64,000 bases of DNA. It comes from Belnapia moabensis DSM 16746 (GTDB lineage: Bacteria > Pseudomonadota > Alphaproteobacteria > Acetobacterales > Acetobacteraceae). The notes beneath the pieces are model-generated. The model was given only the letters and a program-made list of their open reading frames with translations, searched no databases and was not told where the DNA came from. The position numbers were made by a program, and so were the translations under genes. Positions 1 to 9,132 of the stretch are shown one piece after another (position 1 is the first letter of the stretch; each line of letters opens with the position of its first letter). Location: positions 124,001-188,000 of the forward strand of contig NZ_JQKB01000006.1 of the NCBI RefSeq assembly GCF_000745835.1. The letters run 5' to 3'.

Positions 1-411
1 GAGCCGGACGAGCGGATGGGGGCAAGGCTTCGGCAGGCCGGTGCTGCCGGAGGTACGGAAGGTGAGTGCTCGATCGTGCCGCGCCAGCCCCGCCCGGGCG
101 ACCTGCAGCCAGTCCCCGAAGCCGCGACGGGTCAGCAGGTAGTCCTCGATGCCGCTCTCATGCAGTTGCAGCAGCTCGGACAAGGCGCCGGCGACCGCGA
201 GCAGATCGAGCGAGTCGAGCCCAAGGCCTCTTTCGCAGAGCGCAAGGTCCAGCGGCCAGGGCGGCGCCGGCAAGGCGGTCCTCGGGCGCAGGGCGCGGAA
301 CTCGTGCGCGATCAGGTCGGCGACGACGCGCTCCAGGGCGCCGGAACCGTGCCACCAGGGCGGCAGCGCAGTGGAGGGCGTCAGCGCACTGGGCGGATCA
401 TGCTCGTGCAT
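1..411 (-). CDS. pcl: p-coumarate--CoA ligase-like enzyme of the PYP locus, partial
   Basis: Only the first 137 codons are inside the window; the gene runs off the left edge. The translation starts MHEHDPPSAL and near residues 118-127 carries FRTSGSTGLPKP, the phosphate-binding signature of AMP-forming acyl-CoA synthetases. It lies 81 nt downstream of pyp on the same strand. In known PYP loci (Halorhodospira, Rhodobacter) the next gene encodes the ligase that activates p-coumaric acid to the CoA thioester used to load the chromophore, so the same role is inferred here. Before the adenylation signature, around residues 62-72, there is LGLDSLDLL, which looks like the phosphopantetheine site of an acyl-carrier protein. 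ATG at 411 is the first in-frame ATG and has no strong Shine-Dalgarno. The family call is firm; the exact substrate rests on context. Confidence 0.8.
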   Translation of the reverse strand, partial: MHEHDPPSALTPSTALPPWWHGSGALERVVADLIAHEFRALRPRTALPAPPWPLDLALCERGLGLDSLDLLAVAGALSELLQLHESGIEDYLLTRRGFGDWLQVARAGLARHDRALTFRTSGSTGLPKPCPHPLVRL

Positions 412-492
412 GGGAATCTCGTGCGAGGAAGGCCGGCGAAGGGGCCGCAATTGTCGCCCGTCGCGGGCGCGACCCCATCGCCGGCCCGCATG

Positions 493-873
493 TCACAGGC
501 GCTTGACGAAGACCCAGTAGTTGTCGCCAGCCAGGGCCTTCTTCATGTGCACCTTCACTTTCGTCGCCTTCATGTTGTAGTCGAAGGTGTATTCAATCAT
601 CGTGTTGAGGTCGCCCGAGGCCACGCCCTTGTCGAAGACGCCGCGGAAACCCGGCGTATTGGTGCAGGGCGCGACCTCGGTGAAAAAGTTGCGGCCGATC
701 ACCGCCTTCGGGTCGCGGCCGGTGATCGCCCCCTCCGCCGCGTTGTAGCGGAGGATTCTGCCGGTCCGGTCGAGTTCGACGGCGCCGAAGGCGAGCTTGT
801 CGATATCGGCCGTCGACATTTTGGAAAGCACGTTGTCGATGTCGGCTTTCCCGAAGCCGATGACACCCATCAT
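493..873 (-). CDS. pyp: Photoactive yellow protein (PYP)
   Basis: Blue-light photoreceptor of the PAS fold that binds p-coumaric acid through a cysteine thioester. The two tandem ATGs at 873 and 870 both fit; starting at 870 gives exactly 125 residues, the length of the Halorhodospira prototype, and aligns end to end with it. In that numbering all hallmark residues are present: Tyr42, Glu46, Thr50 and Arg52 around the chromophore phenolate, Cys69 (within VAPCT) as attachment site, and Met100. A GTG at 891 would add six residues but has no counterpart in the family. The p-coumarate ligase gene follows on the same strand; no tyrosine ammonia-lyase is visible in this window, so the source of p-coumarate is not known here. 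Identity is close enough that I regard this as a functional, canonical PYP rather than a generic PAS protein. Confidence 0.97.
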   Translation of the reverse strand: MMGVIGFGKADIDNVLSKMSTADIDKLAFGAVELDRTGRILRYNAAEGAITGRDPKAVIGRNFFTEVAPCTNTPGFRGVFDKGVASGDLNTMIEYTFDYNMKATKVKVHMKKALAGDNYWVFVKRL

Positions 874-1394
874 TCCGTCCAAAGGTCCCACTCCGTTCCT
901 GAGTCCGCCCCGTGCGTTGCAGCGGATGAGCGAAGCTCTACGACATAGGCCTTAACAAAGCTGGAACGTGACGCGGGCGGGCCGGACGCTTCCGTCAGCC
1001 GCTTTGGACGTGCCGAGCCGCGGCACCACCGCCGCGCACCCTCGGCGGAAGCGTTGGGCAGGCGCTTTGGATGCGCTGCAGACGGTGTGGAGGCCGCTTC
1101 CCACCCAACTCAGCCATCGGCCTGTTGAAAAGCCTTGTCCGCCTTCAAGGAGACGACAACGGCGAGTAAGTGGCCGAATTGGGCGCAAAGCCGCCTCCGA
1201 AAAGCCGTGCGCCATGCCTGGTTGCCGCCCGAAGCGAACCGTCCCCGCCAACGCGCCTAAATCCCTAAAATCCTAAATTTCCCCGAAATCCCCAACGATC
1301 CCAACCCCTTCCCCATCCCCGCCCTCAAACCTTTAGCCTCCGCCCCCACAACCCCCTCGCCAGTCGCGCCCCGTTGCGGCAATGACCATCGGGC
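874..1394. other. Intergenic region between pyp and the CLC gene
   Basis: About 520 bases without a gene I can support. It is the divergent control region for pyp (minus) and the chloride transporter (plus). Open frames here have arginine/serine-rich shadow composition. From about 1258 to 1345 the plus strand is a pyrimidine-rich run made of imperfect ATCCC/AACCCC units, poorer in GC than its surroundings. No convincing promoter, operator or terminator was recognised. Confidence 0.5.
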
Positions 1395-3176
1395 ATGACC
1401 ACGCTCGCCCTCCGCCGCCGGATGCTGCTGATGCGCCGCTGGACCCATCTGGCGACGCGCCTCCGCGGCTGGGTCCGCGGCAGCGAGATCGCGGTGGTCG
1501 CCCTCGCTGTGCTGATCGGCATCGGCGTCGGCCTCCTCGCCTGGGGGATGGGCGCCGCCGCCCATGGCCTGCAACGCCTGCTCTACGGGCTCGACCCGCA
1601 TCTCCGCCTCTCCGCCGCGACGCGCCTGACCACCTGGCAGCTCCTGCTGGTGCCTTGCCTCGGCGGCCTGGCGCTGGCCGGGCTGAACCGCGCCATCCGC
1701 CGCTGGCGCCCTGGCGCGCCCGTGGACCCGATCGAGGCCAATGCGCTCCGCGGCGGCCGCCTCTCGCTGACCGACGGCGTCGTCGTCGGCGCCCAGACGG
1801 TGCTCTCCAACGGCGTCGGCGCCTCGGTCGGGCTGGAGGCGGGCTATACGCAGGTGGGCGGCGGCCTCGCCTCCCGCCTCGGCCGCGCCTTCTCGCTCCG
1901 CCGCGGCGACCTGCGGATCCTGGTCGGCGCCGGCACCGCGGGCGCCATCGGCGCCGCCTTCAACGCCCCGCTCACCGGCGCCTTCTACGCCTTCGAACTC
2001 GTCATCGGCACCTACAGCATCGCCGCCCTCTTCCCGGTGGTGGCGAGCGCCGTCAGCGCCGTCCTCGTCGCCCGCGCCCTCGAGGCCGGCACCTATGTGG
2101 TGGAGACGGCGGCGCCGAGCGTCGTCGATCCGGTCTACTACCCGCTCGCCCTGCTGGTCGGCGCCCTCTCCGGCCTCGGCGGCATCGCGCTGATGCGTGG
2201 CGTCGGCCTCACCGAAAGCCTGCTCGCCCGCGGCATCCCTTCCTCCACGCTGCGGCTGATGGCAGGCGGCCTCGCGGTCGGTGGGCTGGCGCTGATCTCG
2301 CCCGTTGCCCTCTCGGCCGGCCATGGCGCGCTGCACATGGCCTTCATGACCGAGGCGCCGGCCTGGCCGATCCTCGTCCTGCTGGTGGTGAAGGCCATGG
2401 CCTCCATCCTCTCGCTCGGCAGCGGCTTCCGCGGCGGGCTGTTCTTCGCCTCGCTGCTGATCGGCGCGCTCGGCGGCAAGCTCGTCGCCGCCCTGCTGGC
2501 GATGCTCTCGCCGCCCGGGCCGGACCCGCTGATCCTCACCATCGTGGGCATGAGCGCCTTCGGCGCCGCCGTCATCGGCGCGCCGCTGGCGATGACCTTC
2601 CTCGCGCTCGAGACGACGGGCAGCCTCGCCGTCAGCGGCCCGGTGCTGGCCGCCGTCGCGGTCTCCGGCCTGATCGTGCGGCGGCTGTTCGGCTATTCCT
2701 TCGCCACCTGGCGCTTCCACCTGCGCGGCGAGGCGATCCGCAGTGCCCATGACATAGGCTGGGTGAACGACCTCACCGTCGGCAGCCTGATGCGCCGCGA
2801 GGTGCAGACCGCGCCGCTGACCATGGATCTGCCCGCCTTCCGCCAGCGCTTCCCCCTCGGCGCGGTGAGCCGGGTGGTGGTGCTGGGCGAGGGCGGCCGC
2901 TACGCCGGCATCGTCTCGGTGCCCGAGGCCCACGCCGCCCCGCCCGAGGCCAGCCTCGAAAGCCTGCTCCACCTGACCGACCGCGTCCTGCTGCCGAGCA
3001 TGAACGCCCGCATCGCCATGTCCGCCTTCGAGGCGGCGGAGGCGGAGGCGATGGCAGTGGTGGACGGCCCCGGCCGCCGCGTCATCGGCCTGCTGACCGA
3101 GGCCCACCTCCTCCGCCGCTATGGCGACGAGGTTGAGAAGCGACGCCACGAGGAAAGCGGCATCGCCTCCGGCTGA
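1395..3176 (+). CDS. CLC-family chloride channel/transporter with C-terminal CBS-like region
   Basis: Integral membrane protein of 593 residues that moves chloride across the inner membrane, as channel or Cl-/H+ exchanger. About ten or more hydrophobic segments span residues 30-450. Family motifs are visible: GASVGLEAG (the GxEGP-type segment with the gating glutamate), AFNAPLTGAFYAFE, GFRGGLFF and GAPLAMTFLALETTG. After residue 460 a soluble tail with two weakly conserved CBS-type halves (around VGSLMRREV and MSAFEAAEAEAMAVVDG) follows; such domains usually bind nucleotides. The serine motif GSGIP of the prototype is not obvious, so exchanger versus channel cannot be decided. A very long opposite-strand frame (1257-3149) is a composition artefact. 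Start ATG 1395 is the first; Met10 at 1422 is a possible alternative. Confidence 0.9.
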   Translation: MTTLALRRRMLLMRRWTHLATRLRGWVRGSEIAVVALAVLIGIGVGLLAWGMGAAAHGLQRLLYGLDPHLRLSAATRLTTWQLLLVPCLGGLALAGLNRAIRRWRPGAPVDPIEANALRGGRLSLTDGVVVGAQTVLSNGVGASVGLEAGYTQVGGGLASRLGRAFSLRRGDLRILVGAGTAGAIGAAFNAPLTGAFYAFELVIGTYSIAALFPVVASAVSAVLVARALEAGTYVVETAAPSVVDPVYYPLALLVGALSGLGGIALMRGVGLTESLLARGIPSSTLRLMAGGLAVGGLALISPVALSAGHGALHMAFMTEAPAWPILVLLVVKAMASILSLGSGFRGGLFFASLLIGALGGKLVAALLAMLSPPGPDPLILTIVGMSAFGAAVIGAPLAMTFLALETTGSLAVSGPVLAAVAVSGLIVRRLFGYSFATWRFHLRGEAIRSAHDIGWVNDLTVGSLMRREVQTAPLTMDLPAFRQRFPLGAVSRVVVLGEGGRYAGIVSVPEAHAAPPEASLESLLHLTDRVLLPSMNARIAMSAFEAAEAEAMAVVDGPGRRVIGLLTEAHLLRRYGDEVEKRRHEESGIASG

Positions 3177-3458
3177 CTACTCCTGGGCGAGGCCCGCCGT
3201 GCTGTCCTTCTTGCCGAGGCCGGTCGCCCGGTCCTCCTCCTGCCCGGCGCCCTCGGGGCCGTTGTCGTCCGGCACCCCGCCCTTGACGCCGATATTCACC
3301 GGCCCGCCCGGCGCCTTCGCGTCGTTGCGGTTGTTGTTCTCACCGGGCGAGGGCTTGTACTGATTGGTCTTGTCCCGCTGCGGCGCATGCGGGCCATGGC
3401 TGCTGGTCAGGTTCTCCTGCGGCTCGATATTGCTGCGGCGATCGGGTTCCGGCGGCAT
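3177..3458 (-). CDS. Small hydrophilic hypothetical protein
   Basis: A 93-residue protein with no membrane segment, rich in Asn, Pro, Gly, Asp and Glu (for example NNNRNDAKAP and GGVPDDNGPEG), probably intrinsically disordered. It reads as coding because its composition is balanced rather than the Arg/Ser/Pro mix of shadow frames, and a purine stretch GAAGAGAGA lies just before the ATG. Its stop codon directly abuts the end of the convergent CLC gene. No family recognised; a stress-related small protein is possible but not shown. Confidence 0.6.
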   Translation of the reverse strand: MPPEPDRRSNIEPQENLTSSHGPHAPQRDKTNQYKPSPGENNNRNDAKAPGGPVNIGVKGGVPDDNGPEGAGQEEDRATGLGKKDSTAGLAQE

Positions 3459-3513
3459 GGCGTCTCTCTTCTCGTTGGGTTCGGAAGAGCCAACGCGCCA
3501 GCCGCCGATAGGA

Positions 3514-6330
3514 TCACGCCGGGTCGGCCGCCGCCCGCGGCGTCACGGCCACCATGCCGCCGCCCTCGCCCCCCGGCGGCGTCAGCGCCGCCTCCACCGC
3601 CCGGCGCAGCGGGGCGAGCTTCCGCTCATTCTCCACCTTCAGGCCGAAGACATCCTTCACGTAGAAGACGTCCACCGCCCGCACGCCATAGGTGGTGATA
3701 TGCGCGGAGGCGATCTGCAGCCCCTGGTCGCTGATCGCCGCCGTCACGTCATGCAGCAGGCCCGGCCGGTCGCGCCCGTTCACCTCGATGACGGTGTGGG
3801 TGTTGCTCGCATGGTTGTCGAAGACCACGCGCGGCGGCACCGTGACGGCGCGCAGCCGCGCCGGCTCCCGCCGGACCTTGCGGATCTCGTCGCGCAGCCG
3901 GAGCCGCCCCGACAGCGCCTGCTCGATCAGCACGGAGAGCCGCGCCAGCCGGTGCGGCGCATCGAAGGCGCCGCCCATCGCGTCCTGCACCCAGAAGGTG
4001 TCGAGCGCCATGCCGTTGGTCAGCGTGTGGATGCGCGCATCGACGATGCTGGCGCCCGCGACGGCGAGCGCGCCGGCGATGCGGCTGAACAGCCCCGGAT
4101 GGTCGGCGGCATAGACCGTGACTTCCGTCACGGCGCGGGCCTCCATCACCCGCGTCCGCACGGTGAGCGGCGCCTGCACCGCCTCCGCCTCGCGGATCAG
4201 CGCGGCATGGCGGGCATGGGTCTCGGCATCGAAGGAGAGCCAGTAGCCGGGATAGCCGAGGGAGAGGAACTTCTCCCGGTCCGCCGCCGGCCAGGCTTCC
4301 AGCATGGCGCCCGCCGCATCCCGCGCGCGCGCCACGCGCACGTCGCGCTCCGGCACGGAGAGGCCGCCGGCCAGCACCTCCGCCACGCGCCAGTAGACCT
4401 CGCGCAGCAGCGTCGCCTTCCAGCCGTTCCACACCTTCGGCCCGACCGCGCGCATGTCGCAGACGGTCAGCACCAGCAGCAGTCGCAGCCGCTCCGGCGA
4501 CTGCACCAGGTCGGCGATGTCGAGGATGGTCTTCGGGTCCTCGATATCGCGCTTGAAGGCGGTCTGGCTGACCAGCAGGTGATGCAGCACCAGCCAGGAG
4601 ACCGTCTCCGTCTCCTCCGGCGTCAGGCCGAGCTTCGGGCAGACCTCCGTGGCGATGCGCGCGCCGAGTTCCGAGTGGTCGCCGCCGCGCCCCTTGGCGA
4701 TGTCGTGCAGCAGGCAGGCCATGTAGAGCGCGCGCCGCGATTGCAGCTGCCCGATCAGCTCCGAGGCGACGGGCGCGATCTCGCCCAGCTCGCCCCGCTC
4801 GATCTGCTGCAGCACGCCGATCGCCTCGATCGTGTGCTCGTCGACGGTGAAGACATGGTAGGTGTCGAACTGCATCAGCCCGACGATGCGCGCCCAGTCC
4901 GGGATGAAGCGCGAGAGGAAGCCCGTCTCGTTCATCAGCCTGAGCCAGAGCGCGGCGTCGCGCCCGGTGAGGATGTCCAGGAAGAGGGTATTCGCCTCCG
5001 CCTGGCCGCGCAGCAGGGCGGCGTGGTGCGCATTGCGGATCAGGGCGCGGATGGCGAGGGGATGGATCTCCATCTTTCGGTCGCGTGCCGCCTTGACGAT
5101 GCGCAGCATCAGCACCGGCTCGCGCGCGAAGTCGCGGTTCGGCGGTGCGGCCACCAGCTTGCCGTCGGCGAGTGCGAGGCCGGCCTCGGCCAGCGCCGCA
5201 TCGCCCTGGCGGCGGATGGCGGGCGGGCCGAGCGACGCACGCTCGATCGCCGGCTCCAGCACGCGGGTCAGCCGCAGCACGTCGCGCACCGTGAGGAACA
5301 GGTGCTTCATGAAGCGCTCGACGCCGTCCTGCCGGCCGCGCGGCGTATAGCCCATGCGCGCGCCGACCACGGGCTGGAAGTCGAAGGTCAGACGCTCCTC
5401 CGCCCGCCCGGCGACGTAATGGAGGTGGAAGCGGACAGTCCAGAGGAAGTTCCAGGCCCGGCGGATGGCGCGCGCCTCATGCTCGGTGAGGAGGCCGCCG
5501 CCCGGACTGTCCTCGCCGACCAGCTCCGGCATGCGCTGGGTGCCGAAGGCGTAGCGCGCGAGCCAGTAGAGGGTCTGCAAATCCCGCAGGCCTCCGCGCC
5601 CCTCCTTCACATGCGGCTCGACCAGGAAGGGGCTGTCGCCGTAGCGGGCATGCCGCCCGGCCCGCTCCTGCCGCTTGGCGGCGAGGAAGGGGCCGATGCC
5701 GCGCTCGCGCCGCTGCGCATCGAAAACGGCGCTGAACCGCTCGAAGACCGGCCGCTCGCCGACCAGGAAGCGGGCATCGACCAGCGCGGTCAGCACCGTG
5801 GCATCGCGCCCGGCCTCCTCCATGCAGTCGCGGATGCTGCGCGTCGCGTGGCCGACCTTCAGCCCAAGATCCCAGAGCAGGTAGAGGATGAACTCCACCA
5901 CCCGCTGCGCCCTCGGCCCCGCCTGCTGGTCGGTGAGGAAGAGCAGGTCGATGTCGGAGAAGGGCGCGAGCACGCCGCGCCCATAGCCGCCGGTGGCGAC
6001 GAGGGCGAAGGGCGCCTCGGCCTTCTCCGCCGCGTTGCCCGGCGGGACCATGGCGAGGCCATAGGCGTGGATGGCGCTCATCAGCCCATCGGCCAGGGCT
6101 GCCAGCCAGCGGGCGGCGGGCAGGCCGTCCAGCTCATGGCTCTCGAAGGCCTCCTGCACCCGGCCCTGGATACGGCCGAGATGGCCGCGCAACAGATCGA
6201 GGGCTTGTTCGCGCCGCAAGGGGCCCGCCACCAGCTCGGCGATCAGGTCCGGAAGGACCCCGGGCGCATCGGCCGGGGCATGGGGCCGGGGGGTCTCGCC
6301 CCGGGCCGGGAAGGTCGCCGCTTTGGTCAT
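3514..6330 (-). CDS. glnD: Bifunctional [protein-PII] uridylyltransferase / uridylyl-removing enzyme
   Basis: Nitrogen-status sensor that uridylylates PII proteins when glutamine is low and removes UMP when glutamine is high. The 938-residue product has the nucleotidyltransferase motif GGYGRG (about 114-119) followed by SDID (125-128), a central PII-UTase linker, an HD phosphohydrolase motif HDIAKGRGGDHSE, and two C-terminal ACT domains (VTVYAADHPGLFSRIAG and VNGRDRPGLLHDV) that bind glutamine. Length matches the family. I chose ATG 6330 because the frame upstream to 6681 overlaps mutS in antisense-like composition and MTKAATFPARGE is a typical N-terminus. It starts 20 nt after the mutS stop, so the two are very likely co-transcribed, an arrangement common in alphaproteobacteria. 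Confidence 0.96.
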   Translation of the reverse strand: MTKAATFPARGETPRPHAPADAPGVLPDLIAELVAGPLRREQALDLLRGHLGRIQGRVQEAFESHELDGLPAARWLAALADGLMSAIHAYGLAMVPPGNAAEKAEAPFALVATGGYGRGVLAPFSDIDLLFLTDQQAGPRAQRVVEFILYLLWDLGLKVGHATRSIRDCMEEAGRDATVLTALVDARFLVGERPVFERFSAVFDAQRRERGIGPFLAAKRQERAGRHARYGDSPFLVEPHVKEGRGGLRDLQTLYWLARYAFGTQRMPELVGEDSPGGGLLTEHEARAIRRAWNFLWTVRFHLHYVAGRAEERLTFDFQPVVGARMGYTPRGRQDGVERFMKHLFLTVRDVLRLTRVLEPAIERASLGPPAIRRQGDAALAEAGLALADGKLVAAPPNRDFAREPVLMLRIVKAARDRKMEIHPLAIRALIRNAHHAALLRGQAEANTLFLDILTGRDAALWLRLMNETGFLSRFIPDWARIVGLMQFDTYHVFTVDEHTIEAIGVLQQIERGELGEIAPVASELIGQLQSRRALYMACLLHDIAKGRGGDHSELGARIATEVCPKLGLTPEETETVSWLVLHHLLVSQTAFKRDIEDPKTILDIADLVQSPERLRLLLVLTVCDMRAVGPKVWNGWKATLLREVYWRVAEVLAGGLSVPERDVRVARARDAAGAMLEAWPAADREKFLSLGYPGYWLSFDAETHARHAALIREAEAVQAPLTVRTRVMEARAVTEVTVYAADHPGLFSRIAGALAVAGASIVDARIHTLTNGMALDTFWVQDAMGGAFDAPHRLARLSVLIEQALSGRLRLRDEIRKVRREPARLRAVTVPPRVVFDNHASNTHTVIEVNGRDRPGLLHDVTAAISDQGLQIASAHITTYGVRAVDVFYVKDVFGLKVENERKLAPLRRAVEAALTPPGGEGGGMVAVTPRAAADPA

Positions 6331-6350
6331 TCCCTTCAGCCTAACGCGAC

Positions 6351-8990
6351 TTACGCGCGGTTGACAGCGCCATCCATGAGGCTTCTGAGATGATAAACCA
6401 TCTCCTGCGCCTCCCGCGGCGAGAGGCTGTCCAGGTCGAGGGCGGCGAGCGCCGCCAGCACCGGATGGTCCGGCGCCGGGCCGGCGGGGCGGGCGAAGAG
6501 CGGCATCTCCTCGGCCAGCGGGTCGAGGCCGCGCGCCCGCTCCTCCAGCGAGGCCAGCACCTGGCCGGCGCGGGCGAGCACGGCGCGCGGCACGCCGGCG
6601 AGCTTCGCCACATGCAGGCCCCAGCTCCGCTCCGCCGTGCCGGGCGCAACGCTGTGCAGGAAGACGACTTCGCCCCGCCATTCGCGCACGCGCATCGTTG
6701 CCAGTTGCAACTCCGGCAGCTTGCCGGCCAGCGCCGTCAGTTCGTGGAAATGGGTGGCGAAGATGGTGCGGCAGCGGGTGCGGTCGTGCAGCGCCTCCAG
6801 CACCGCCCAGGCGATGGCGAGCCCGTCCCAGGTCGCCGTGCCGCGCCCCACCTCGTCGAGCACGACGAGCGAGCGCGGCCCGGCGAGGTTCAGGATCGCC
6901 GCCGCCTCCGCCATCTCCACCATGAAGGTCGAGCGCCCGCCCGCCAGGTCGTCCGAAGCGCCGACGCGAGAGAAGAGCCGGTCCGTCAGCCCGATGCGCG
7001 CGCTTTCGGCCGGGATGAAGAGCCCGGCCTGGGCGAGCACGACGAAGAGCGCGTTCTGCCGGAGGAAGGTGGACTTGCCCGCCATGTTCGGCCCGGTCAG
7101 CAGGCAGATGCGCTGGCCGGCCGAGAGGTCGCAGTCATTCGGCACGAAGGCGCCGCTGCGGCTGCGGGCGAGTGCCGCGGCGACGACCGGGTGGCGCCCG
7201 GCGGCGATGGCGAAGTCCGGCCGCTCGGTGACCTCCGGCCGGCACCAGCCGCCATCGGCGGCGAGTTCGGCGCTGGCGGCCTGGATGTCGATCTCAGCCA
7301 GCGCCTCGGCCGCGCGGGCGATGCCGGCGGCGGATTTGAGGCACAGGCTGCGGAGGTGGCGGGTGATGAGCTTCTCGCGCCGCGACGCCTCGTCCGCCGC
7401 TTCCGAGAGACGGCGGTCGAGGCCCGCCAGCGCCGCGCAGGTGAAGCGCACGCCGTTCGCCATGGTCTGGCGGTGGATCGGGGCGAAGTCGCCGCTGGCC
7501 TTGGCCGGCGGGTCCCGCAGCAGCTTCTCGCCCGCGGCGGCAGGCAGCTCGGCGAGGTAGCCGAATTGCTGGTGGTGGCGAATCTTCAGCGCGGCGACGC
7601 CCCAGGCTTGGCACAGGTCGAGCTGAAGCGCGGCGATGGCGCCCCGGGCATCATCGCGCAGGCGGCGCAGCGCATCGAGCTGGCCGTCATAGCCGGGGGC
7701 GACGATGCCGGCATCGTCGAGCCGCGCCGGCAGGCTCTCGGCGAGCGCGCGAGCGAGCTCAGGCGCCGGATCGGGCTCCGGCCGCAGCGCGGCGGCGGCC
7801 ATGGCGAGCAGGGGAGGGATGTCGGCCTGCGCCAGCGCCTCGGCAATGATAGCGGCGCGGGCGAGGCCGTCGCGGATCGCCGCCAGGTCGCGCGGGGCGA
7901 AGCGGTCGAGGGAGAGCCGTGCGAGGGCGCGGGCCATGTCCGGGGCGCCCTTCAGCGCCGCGCGGATGGCGCCCCGCAGCGCGGGCGCGGCGAGCAGCGC
8001 GGCGACGGCATCGTGCCGGGCGCGGATCGGCGTCGCCTCGGCCAGCGGGCAGGCGAGGCGGGCGGCGAGCAGCCGGCTGCCGGCCGCCGTCACGCAGCGG
8101 TCGACGGCGCCGAGCAGGCAGTCGCGTGCGCTGCCACGCTCCGAGCGGAGGATTTCGAGGCTGCGCCGCGTGGCGGCATCCATCTGCAGCACGCCCTGGC
8201 TGCCGCGCGGCACCGGGCGGGAGAGGTGCGCCAGCGCCTCGCTGTTGGCGCCCTTTTGCGTCGCCTTTAGGTAGCTGAGCGCCATGGCGGCGGCGGCGAT
8301 CTCGGCCGGGTGGTACTCGCCGAACCCGTCCAGCGTGCCGACACCATAAGCCTCGGCGACGCGGCGGGCGGCGTCGCGCGGCACCGGCGTCTCCACCGCA
8401 CCGGGGAGGGCGAGGGCGGCCGGGGCCAGCACCTCGGAGGGCTCGAGGCGGGCGAGCAACGCGTGGAGGTCGGCCGGCGCCAGCGTCTCCGTCTCGAAGG
8501 CGCCGGTCGAGAGGTCGAGCCAGGCGGCGCCGAGCTTCTCCTCGCCCGGGGCGAGGGCCAGCAGCCAGGCGGGGCGGGCGGCCTCCAGCAGCGTCTCCTC
8601 GGTCACCGTGCCGGGGGTGACGAGTCGCACCACCTCGCGCCGCACGGCGGGGGCCTTGCGGCGCTTCGCTTCCTCCGGCGTCTCCATCTGCTCGCAGATG
8701 GCGACGCGGAAGCCGCGGCGGATCAGCCGGGCCAGGTAGCTCTCATGGCTAAAGGCGGGGACGCCGCACATCGGGATCTTCTGGCCCTGGTGCTCGCCGC
8801 GATAGGTCAGCGCGATGTCGAGCGCCTCCGACGCCGCCTCGGCATCGGCGAAGAACAGCTCGAAGAAGTCGCCCATGCGGAAGAAAAGCAAGGCATCCGG
8901 GTAGTCCGCCTTGGCGGCGAACCATTGCGCCATGGCTGGCGAGGCGCCCTCGGCGGTGGGGCGGGGGGAGGGGTCCGGCAGGCTGTCCAT
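6351..8990 (-). CDS. mutS: DNA mismatch repair protein MutS
   Basis: Recognises mismatches and small loops and recruits MutL with ATP. The 879-residue protein has the mismatch-wedge motif in FFRMGDFFELF (Phe42-Phe43-Glu44; the Phe-x-Glu is intact), the core/lever and clamp domains, the Walker A GPNMAGKST (633-641), Walker B LDEVGRGT (around 711-718), and the ATPase signature ATHFHEL. Length is normal for MutS. The ATG at 8990 follows a run of seven G that can act as ribosome site; Met20 (MAQWFAAKADYP) is where most family members begin. Divergent from maeB, with glnD just downstream. Confidence 0.97.
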   Translation of the reverse strand: MDSLPDPSPRPTAEGASPAMAQWFAAKADYPDALLFFRMGDFFELFFADAEAASEALDIALTYRGEHQGQKIPMCGVPAFSHESYLARLIRRGFRVAICEQMETPEEAKRRKAPAVRREVVRLVTPGTVTEETLLEAARPAWLLALAPGEEKLGAAWLDLSTGAFETETLAPADLHALLARLEPSEVLAPAALALPGAVETPVPRDAARRVAEAYGVGTLDGFGEYHPAEIAAAAMALSYLKATQKGANSEALAHLSRPVPRGSQGVLQMDAATRRSLEILRSERGSARDCLLGAVDRCVTAAGSRLLAARLACPLAEATPIRARHDAVAALLAAPALRGAIRAALKGAPDMARALARLSLDRFAPRDLAAIRDGLARAAIIAEALAQADIPPLLAMAAAALRPEPDPAPELARALAESLPARLDDAGIVAPGYDGQLDALRRLRDDARGAIAALQLDLCQAWGVAALKIRHHQQFGYLAELPAAAGEKLLRDPPAKASGDFAPIHRQTMANGVRFTCAALAGLDRRLSEAADEASRREKLITRHLRSLCLKSAAGIARAAEALAEIDIQAASAELAADGGWCRPEVTERPDFAIAAGRHPVVAAALARSRSGAFVPNDCDLSAGQRICLLTGPNMAGKSTFLRQNALFVVLAQAGLFIPAESARIGLTDRLFSRVGASDDLAGGRSTFMVEMAEAAAILNLAGPRSLVVLDEVGRGTATWDGLAIAWAVLEALHDRTRCRTIFATHFHELTALAGKLPELQLATMRVREWRGEVVFLHSVAPGTAERSWGLHVAKLAGVPRAVLARAGQVLASLEERARGLDPLAEEMPLFARPAGPAPDHPVLAALAALDLDSLSPREAQEMVYHLRSLMDGAVNRA

Positions 8991-9132
8991 CCCCCCCTAT
9001 CTAGACCGGGGCCGGCATCTTCGCAGCCGCAAACCCGCGGACTTCACGAAGCCGCCGACGGCTGCGACACTGCCTCCTCACAAAGGGCGGGCGGATGCGC
9101 CGCCGCAACGGCTCCTGGGGAAGAGAACGGCC

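Noticed and set aside
952-1251. A 99-residue minus-strand ORF in the pyp upstream gap
   Set aside because: Arg/Ser/Gly-rich, no Shine-Dalgarno, no family; looks like chance. Reported only as part of the intergenic region.
1257-3149. A 630-residue minus-strand open frame opposite the CLC gene
   Set aside because: Rich in Arg, Ala, Gly, Glu and His with no motif, and opposite a clear CLC protein. High GC removes stop codons on the other strand, producing long false frames.
3364-6393. A 1009-residue plus-strand open frame opposite glnD
   Set aside because: Arg/His/Gln-rich composition typical of antisense frames; the whole stretch is explained by a complete glnD on the minus strand.
6390-8270. 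A 626-residue plus-strand frame opposite mutS
   Set aside because: Antisense shadow of mutS, with no recognisable domain.
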